Source of the DNA: DATBLQ01 sp036555325
Lineage (GTDB): Bacteria; Pseudomonadota; Alphaproteobacteria; Rhizobiales; Aestuariivirgaceae
Assembly: GCA_036555325.1 (NCBI GenBank)
Contig: DATBLQ010000002.1
Span: 1-64,000 of the forward strand
Reading direction: 5' to 3'
DNA length: 64,000 nt
Positions 58,993-64,000 of the stretch are shown in pieces. The position numbers were made by a program, and so were the translations under genes. Position 1 is the first letter of the stretch, and every line of letters begins with the position of its first letter. The notes under the pieces are model-generated. The model saw only the letters and a program-made list of their open reading frames with translations, did no database searches and was not told where the DNA came from.

Positions 58993-59454
58993 TCATTTGG
59001 CGCATTGCACCCCGGTGTTGTTTTCCGAATAGTAGCCCCCGGAATAGCGAACCCAATCGCAGGCGAAACCAGAAGCGACCATTTCGGTGGCGATATCCAC
59101 ATTCGTGCCGTTCAGGAAACACTGAGCGATGATTCTGTTGCCGCTCACTCGCGCCGCTCGCCCATCACAGATGGTGCCTTCCTCAACCGGCCGGCACCTA
59201 ACCGACTTGCCGCCGGCGATCTTCTCAAGTTCTGCCAAAGAATCCTTGAATCCCGGCTCATTGGGCTCAGGGGCATCTATTCCGCAGAGCCTTACAGAAA
59301 CGCATCCCGCCTCGTCACATATTTCAAGCGTATCACCGTCCATGAGGCGTTCGGCTCTCCCGACGATATCCGCAGCAAATGAGTTGCTGGGGAGGATCAT
59401 CATCAACGGAACAACCGACAATAGGCCTCGCCGAACGGAACGGCTGATAAACAT
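58993..59454 (-). CDS. Secreted thermonuclease/SNase-like protein
   Basis: 153 residues from ATG 59454, with GGAG upstream. Signal peptide about 1-28 (RRGLLSVVPLMMILPSNSFA). The SNase-like core has MDGDTLEI and VRLCGIDAPE (about 37-58), followed by six Cys in the mature part that could form disulphides. It would act in the periplasm on nucleic acid, or be a non-catalytic member: the family Glu and second Arg are not obvious. It is divergent from the nuo operon. Confidence 0.75.
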   Translation of the reverse strand: MFISRSVRRGLLSVVPLMMILPSNSFAADIVGRAERLMDGDTLEICDEAGCVSVRLCGIDAPEPNEPGFKDSLAELEKIAGGKSVRCRPVEEGTICDGRAARVSGNRIIAQCFLNGTNVDIATEMVASGFACDWVRYSGGYYSENNTGVQCAK

Positions 59455-59628
59455 GCTGACTTCTCCGAAAAATGCGCCCCCTGGAGTCACCATTGTGCCA
59501 GACAATGGCGGCTTTGTGGATCGTCGGCCGCGCTATTTTGTCAGGGCCCCAATTGCGCTTGCAGACAGTGGGGGCCATGCGCTACCACCTCAGCCGGATT
59601 TTGACCCTCTTGCGGCTGGGAACATTTG

Positions 59629-59994
59629 ATGCCGGAACTGCTTAGGGATTACTTGCCGGTGGTCATATTCATGGCGGTCTGCGCAGGTCTGGGCTTGGCG
59701 CTCATGGCCTCTGCCCTCATCATAGCCGTACGCAAGCCTGATCCCGAGAAGCTGTCTGCCTACGAATGTGGTTTTAACGCGTTCGATGATGCTCGCATGA
59801 AGTTCGACGTGCGGTTTTACCTCGTTTCCCTGCTTTTCATCATTTTCGATCTTGAGGTGGCCTTTCTCTTTCCCTGGGCCATTACATTGAAGGAGGTTGG
59901 ATTGTATGGATTCTGGTCGATGATGGCATTCCTCGCTGTCTTGACCGTGGGATTCATCTACGAGTGGCGGAAGGGAGCTCTAGAATGGGATTGA
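59629..59994 (+). CDS. nuoA: NADH-quinone oxidoreductase subunit A
   Basis: 121 residues, three transmembrane helices (about 8-30, 63-85, 92-112). The YECGFNAFDDAR loop (about 46-57) carries the conserved Cys near the quinone site, and FDLEVAFLFPWA the Asp/Glu pair. ATG 59629 rather than TTG 59626. It overlaps nuoB by 10 bp. First gene of complex I. Confidence 0.95.
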   Translation: MPELLRDYLPVVIFMAVCAGLGLALMASALIIAVRKPDPEKLSAYECGFNAFDDARMKFDVRFYLVSLLFIIFDLEVAFLFPWAITLKEVGLYGFWSMMAFLAVLTVGFIYEWRKGALEWD

Positions 59995-60521
59995 TTGAAC
60001 AGAACCCTACGCCTGTCGAGCCCGCCACCAGGGAATACTTTAGCTCAATCAACGCTGAATTGGCCGACAAGGGTTTTTTGGTCACCAGCACGGATGATCT
60101 GATCAACTGGGCCCGCACCGGCTCCTTGATGTGGATGACCTTCGGCTTGGCATGCTGCGCGGTAGAGATGATGCAGGCCTCGATGCCGCGCTATGATTTG
60201 GAGCGATTTGGATTTGCTCCCCGCGCCTCTCCGCGACAATCGGACGTCATGATAGTGGCGGGCACCCTTACCAACAAAATGGCCCCGGCATTGCGCAAGG
60301 TTTACGATCAAATGCCTGAGCCGCGCTACGTGATTTCTATGGGCTCTTGCGCCAACGGAGGCGGCTATTACCACTATTCCTACTCGGTGGTTCGCGGTTG
60401 CGACCGCATAGTGCCGGTCGATGTCTACGTTCCAGGCTGCCCGCCAACTGCCGAAGCGCTGGTCTACGGCATTATGCAGCTGCAAAAGAAGATTCGCCGC
60501 ACTGGTACAATCGAACGATAG
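59985..60521 (+). CDS. nuoB: NADH-quinone oxidoreductase subunit B
   Basis: 178 residues. The N2 [4Fe-4S] ligands are visible in LACCAVEMM (two adjacent Cys, about 52-60), SMGSCANGGG and VPGCPPTAEAL. AAGGGAG precedes ATG 59985. It passes electrons to quinone in the peripheral arm of complex I. Confidence 0.97.
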   Translation: MGLIEQNPTPVEPATREYFSSINAELADKGFLVTSTDDLINWARTGSLMWMTFGLACCAVEMMQASMPRYDLERFGFAPRASPRQSDVMIVAGTLTNKMAPALRKVYDQMPEPRYVISMGSCANGGGYYHYSYSVVRGCDRIVPVDVYVPGCPPTAEALVYGIMQLQKKIRRTGTIER

Positions 60522-60529
60522 AGTCTGCA

Positions 60530-61147
60530 GTGACAAGTTCCGACAAGCTGAACACCTTGGGCGCCAAAATAGCGAACGACCTCGGTGCCTCGATAATTGG
60601 ATTTCAGGTTGCCTTTGGTGAATTGACAGTAAAGGCGCGCCCTGACGCTATTGTCGAAGTCCTCCGCTACCTTCGCGATGACCCTCATTGCCGATTCGTT
60701 TGCTTCATCGATATCAGCGGCGTCGACTACCCCGAACGGGAAAACCGCTTCGATGTCGTATATCACCTGCTCAGTCCGTATCGAAATTGGCGGGTGCGGT
60801 TGAAGGTCGAAACTGACGAGCGAACTCCGGTTCCCAGCGTTATCGAAGTTTTTCCTGGCGCCGATTGGTACGAGCGTGAAGCTTTCGATCTCTACGGCAT
60901 ACTTTTTTCCGGTCATCCCGACTTGCGCCGCATACTTACCGACTATGGTTTTCACGGTTACCCGCTGCGAAAGGATTTCCCACTTACCGGTTATGTGGAG
61001 GTTCGTTACGACGACGAGCAGAAGCGCGTCGTTTATGAGAAAGTAAAACTCACCCAGGAGTTTCGCAGCTTCGATTATCTCTCCCCATGGGAAGGCACCG
61101 AGTATCTCTTGCCTGGAGATGAAAAGCCAGGACTGAAGAGAGACTAG
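60530..61147 (+). CDS. nuoC: NADH-quinone oxidoreductase subunit C
   Basis: 205 residues from GTG 60530, 8 bp after nuoB. The 30-kDa signature is clear: EREAFDLYGILFSGHPDLRR (about 121-140) followed by HGYPLRKDFPL. The frame extends upstream to 60347 only as a shadow of nuoB. Structural subunit of the hydrophilic arm. Confidence 0.96.
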   Translation: MTSSDKLNTLGAKIANDLGASIIGFQVAFGELTVKARPDAIVEVLRYLRDDPHCRFVCFIDISGVDYPERENRFDVVYHLLSPYRNWRVRLKVETDERTPVPSVIEVFPGADWYEREAFDLYGILFSGHPDLRRILTDYGFHGYPLRKDFPLTGYVEVRYDDEQKRVVYEKVKLTQEFRSFDYLSPWEGTEYLLPGDEKPGLKRD

Positions 61148-61149
61148 CG

Positions 61150-62340
61150 ATGCCCGAGGCACAGCTTCGCAATTTCACCATCAACTTTGGTCCCCAGCAT
61201 CCAGCTGCGCATGGGGTGCTGCGCCTGGTGTTGGAGCTCGACGGTGAAGTCGTCGCGCGGGTCGATCCGCACATCGGACTTTTGCATCGCGGCACCGAGA
61301 AGCTTATCGAATACAAGACCTATATGCAGGCGATTCCCTATTTCGATCGCCTCGACTACGTGGCGCCGATGAATCAGGAGCATGCCTTCGCGCTGGCGAT
61401 TGAGCGGCTGTTGGGCATGGAGGTTCCCAAACGCGGCCAGTTGATCCGTGTTCTCTATTCCGAAATTGGACGACTGCTGTCGCATCTCTTGAACGTTACC
61501 ACTCAAGCGCTGGACGTGGGTGCTCTCACTCCACCGCTGTGGGGGTTCGAGGAGCGCGAGAAGCTGATGATCTTCTACGAGCGTGCCTCCGGCTCGCGCA
61601 TGCACGCCAATTATTTTCGACCCGGTGGAGTTCATCAAGACTTGCCGCAGAAACTGATCGACGACATCTGGGATTTCTGCGAGAAGCATCCACAGGCTCT
61701 CGACGATATCGAAGGGCTTCTCACTCACAACCGCATTTTCAAGCAGCGCAATGTCGATATCGGCGTGGTCAAGCTTGCCGACTGTTTCGCCTGGGGGTTC
61801 TCCGGCGTCATGGTGCGCGGCAGCGGTGCTGCTTGGGATCTTCGCAAGGCGCAGCCCTACGAGTGCTATTCCGAGATGGACTTCGATATTCCCGTGGGCA
61901 AGAACGGCGACTGCTACGACCGCTATCTGCTCCGCATGGAAGAGATGCGCCAGTCGGTTCGCATCATGAAACAGTGCCTTGAGCAGCTGAATTCACCAGC
62001 CGGCGCGGGTCCCGTATCGAGTGATGATGGTAAGATTGTGCCCCCCAAGCGAGCCGAGATGAAACGCTCCATGGAAGCGCTCATCCACCACTTCAAGCTA
62101 TACACCGAGGGCTACCGCGTCCCGCCTGGTGAAGTTTATGCTGCAGTCGAAGCGCCGAAAGGCGAGTTCGGTGTTTATCTTGTGTCCGACGGGACCAACA
62201 AGCCCTATCGTTGCAAGTTGCGGGCGCCAAGCTTTGCTCATCTGCAAGCTATGGACTTCATGTGTCGCGGACATATGTTGGCCGACGTCTCGGCCGTCCT
62301 AGGCTCCCTTGACATCGTTTTCGGCGAGATTGACCGATGA
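61150..62340 (+). CDS. nuoD: NADH-quinone oxidoreductase subunit D
   Basis: 396 residues, 49-kDa subunit. NFGPQHPAAHGVLRL (about 10-24), HRGTEKLIE and the C-terminal DIVFGEIDR end are typical. It forms the quinone pocket with NuoB. Starts 2 bp after nuoC and overlaps nuoE by 4 bp. Confidence 0.97.
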   Translation: MPEAQLRNFTINFGPQHPAAHGVLRLVLELDGEVVARVDPHIGLLHRGTEKLIEYKTYMQAIPYFDRLDYVAPMNQEHAFALAIERLLGMEVPKRGQLIRVLYSEIGRLLSHLLNVTTQALDVGALTPPLWGFEEREKLMIFYERASGSRMHANYFRPGGVHQDLPQKLIDDIWDFCEKHPQALDDIEGLLTHNRIFKQRNVDIGVVKLADCFAWGFSGVMVRGSGAAWDLRKAQPYECYSEMDFDIPVGKNGDCYDRYLLRMEEMRQSVRIMKQCLEQLNSPAGAGPVSSDDGKIVPPKRAEMKRSMEALIHHFKLYTEGYRVPPGEVYAAVEAPKGEFGVYLVSDGTNKPYRCKLRAPSFAHLQAMDFMCRGHMLADVSAVLGSLDIVFGEIDR

Positions 62341-63164
62341 GCATGCGTCGCCTTCACTCGGTTCAGCCCGATAGTTTCAACTTCACCGCGGAGAATTTGC
62401 GCTGGGCGAAGTCGTTGATGAAAAATTTTCCTCCGCGCAAACAAGCCTCCGCAGTCATTCCGGTATTGTGGCGAGCGCAGGAACAGAATGGCGGCTGGAT
62501 CACACGCCCCGCAATGGAATATGTCGCGAAGCTTCTCGACATGAGCTTCATCCGTGTCTATGAGATCGCCACCTTTTATACGATGTTTCATCTGGCCCCC
62601 GTCGGCAGGAAAGCCCACGTCCAGGTTTGCGGCACCACTCCCTGCATGCTGCGGGGGGCCGACGATCTGATCAACGTCTGCCGGCGTCGTATCCATAGTG
62701 AATCCCACAAGCCTTCAACCGATGGAAATTTCTCGTGGGAGGAAGTGGAGTGCCTCGGCGCCTGTGTGAACGCTCCAATGGTGCAGATCGGGAAAGACAC
62801 CTACGAAGATCTGACGCCGGAGATTTTCGAACGCATTCTTGATCGCTTGGCGAAGGGCGAGGAGATCAAGCCGGGACCGCAGAACGGCCGCCAACTCTCG
62901 GCACCTCTTGGCAAACTCACCTCCCTGACCGATACCGCACTTTATTCCCGCGAGATTACGTTCAATCGAATTGAAGTTCCTCCACCCCGGCCTCCGGCGG
63001 CCAGGCCGGAACCTGAAAAGGCCAAGGAGGCAGAAAGCGCCACCAAACCCTCGGTCAGGTCGAGGGCAAAAAAAGCCGCTGAACGCCAGGAAAAGGACGA
63101 AGCCGCAAGCCGCTCGGACCGCTCGTCTCGAAGGAACCCGCCGCCGAAGAAGGATCCCGTCTGA
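62337..63164 (+). CDS. nuoE: NADH-quinone oxidoreductase subunit E with long basic C-terminus
   Basis: 275 residues. Thioredoxin-like [2Fe-2S] subunit: VCGTTPC (about 98-104) and ECLGACVNAP (about 140-149) supply the four Cys. After about residue 205 comes a low-complexity Pro/Lys/Arg/Glu/Ala tail of about 70 residues, seen in some Rhizobiales NuoE proteins but absent from E. coli (166 residues). Its stop overlaps nuoF (TGATG). Confidence 0.95.
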   Translation: MSMRRLHSVQPDSFNFTAENLRWAKSLMKNFPPRKQASAVIPVLWRAQEQNGGWITRPAMEYVAKLLDMSFIRVYEIATFYTMFHLAPVGRKAHVQVCGTTPCMLRGADDLINVCRRRIHSESHKPSTDGNFSWEEVECLGACVNAPMVQIGKDTYEDLTPEIFERILDRLAKGEEIKPGPQNGRQLSAPLGKLTSLTDTALYSREITFNRIEVPPPRPPAARPEPEKAKEAESATKPSVRSRAKKAAERQEKDEAASRSDRSSRRNPPPKKDPV

Positions 63165-64000
63165 TGCTTTCCGACAAGGACCGCATCTTCACCAATATCT
63201 ATGGCATCCACGATCGCGGGCTGCCGGGCGCCCGTCAACGCGGATGCTGGGTGGACACGAAGAGCTTCATCGACCGCGGCCGCGACTGGCTTACCGGTGA
63301 GATAAAGGCCTCGGGCCTGCGCGGTCGCGGCGGCGCAGGATTTCCTACGGCTCTCAAGTGGTCCTTCATGCCGAAGCAGGTTGGTGACCGGCCTCACTAT
63401 CTCGTCGTCAATGCCGACGAATCCGAACCCGGAACCTGCAAGGATCGTGACATCATGCGCAATGAGCCGCATCTGCTCATTGAAGGATGTCTATTGGCTG
63501 GTGCCGCGATGGCAGCACATGTTTGCTACATCTATGTTCGCGGCGAATTCTTCCGCGAACAAGAGATACTGCAGGCGGCCGTCGATGAGGCTCTTGAGGC
63601 GCGCTTGATCGGCAAGGACAATGTTCACGGTTGGGATTTCGATATTTTTCTCCATCACGGCGCCGGCGCTTACATCTGTGGCGAGGAGACGGCCTTGCTG
63701 GAGAGCTTGGAGGGCAAGAAGGGTTTGCCGCGAATGAAGCCCCCATTCCCGGCCAACGTTGGTCTCTATGGAGCCCCCACGACGGTCAACAATGTCGAAT
63801 CCATTGCCGTTGTCGGCACGATCCTCCGCAGGGGGGCTGGTTGGTTTGCGGGCATCGGACGACCCAACAACACGGGCACGAAGCTCTTCTGCATCTCTGG
63901 CCACGTGAACAACCCGTGTAACGTCGAGGAAGAGATGGGAATTCCATTCCGCGAACTCATCGACAAGCATTGCGGTGGCATTCGCGGCGGGCCAGACAAC
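63164..64000 (+). CDS. nuoF: NADH-quinone oxidoreductase subunit F, 3' end outside window
   Basis: 279 codons to the right edge, no stop. FMN site GRGGAGFPTALKW (about 54-66; relatives I know have Gly where this has Ala), the NADH site DESEPGTCKDRDIM, and GAGAYICGEETALLESLEG. The [4Fe-4S] Cys cluster would lie beyond the edge. It takes electrons from NADH. Confidence 0.96.
   Translation, partial: MLSDKDRIFTNIYGIHDRGLPGARQRGCWVDTKSFIDRGRDWLTGEIKASGLRGRGGAGFPTALKWSFMPKQVGDRPHYLVVNADESEPGTCKDRDIMRNEPHLLIEGCLLAGAAMAAHVCYIYVRGEFFREQEILQAAVDEALEARLIGKDNVHGWDFDIFLHHGAGAYICGEETALLESLEGKKGLPRMKPPFPANVGLYGAPTTVNNVESIAVVGTILRRGAGWFAGIGRPNNTGTKLFCISGHVNNPCNVEEEMGIPFRELIDKHCGGIRGGPDN

Overview
This 64 kb window reads as chromosome of an alphaproteobacterium, most likely of the order Hyphomicrobiales (Rhizobiales); I cannot fix the genus. 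The evidence is gene order (glnB-glnA, nnr, tRNA-Leu, tig, clpP, clpX, lon, HU gene, tRNA-Val, tRNA-Asp, nuoABCDEF), two DUF1127 genes, a BA14K-like secreted protein, a MoxR/DUF58/DUF4159 operon, high GC at third codon positions and a CtrA-type box. No insertion sequence, prophage or CRISPR array is visible.

Layout. 1-4040: a one-carbon (methylamine or betaine type) corrinoid methyl-transfer locus. A ferredoxin/ASKHA reactivase (cut by the left edge), a methyltetrahydrofolate:corrinoid methyltransferase and a PF13769 protein run leftward, and a non-pyrrolysine MttB-family methyltransferase runs rightward from a shared 400-bp control region. 4041-6420: two LuxR-type regulators with degenerate receiver halves flank a small secreted protein. 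6763-11491: a copper-type P1B ATPase, a small membrane protein with a strong terminator, a TerC protein and a fatty-acid hydroxylase superfamily protein.

11740-27450 is the most interesting part: a compact sphingolipid (ceramide) island. A rightward operon (fatty acyl-AMP ligase, ceramide-reductase type SDR, acyl carrier protein, serine palmitoyltransferase) meets tail to tail a leftward seven-gene operon (metallophosphoesterase, HIT protein, LptF, LptG, CDP-alcohol phosphatidyltransferase, lipid kinase, nucleotidyltransferase-like protein). Beyond these lie two sugar-nucleotidyltransferase-type genes, a GNAT protein resembling bacterial ceramide synthase, and an ABC exporter. Read together: SPT condenses an ACP-bound acyl chain with an amino acid, the GNAT enzyme N-acylates it, the SDR sets its oxidation state, the kinase and CDP-alcohol transferase add a phosphate-linked head group, and the ABC and LptF/LptG proteins may move the product across the envelope.

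27582-46045: housekeeping and accessory genes: Nudix and GNAT proteins, the DUF4159/DUF58/MoxR operon, DUF1285-Nudix-cca-cupin-MaoC-MaoC, two DUF1127 genes, a glutamine amidotransferase/GNAT/dimethylargininase-like run, a histidine kinase with two response regulators, and a BA14K-like protein. 46125-48251: glnA and glnB with a consensus sigma-54 promoter before glnB, plus a 55-residue membrane peptide gene. 48382-64000: a TadG-like von Willebrand protein, nnr, tRNA-Leu, a trigger factor with a histidine-rich tail, the Clp/Lon proteases, an HU gene preceded by a perfect CtrA box, two tRNAs, a secreted nuclease and the start of the complex I operon, with nuoF cut by the right edge.
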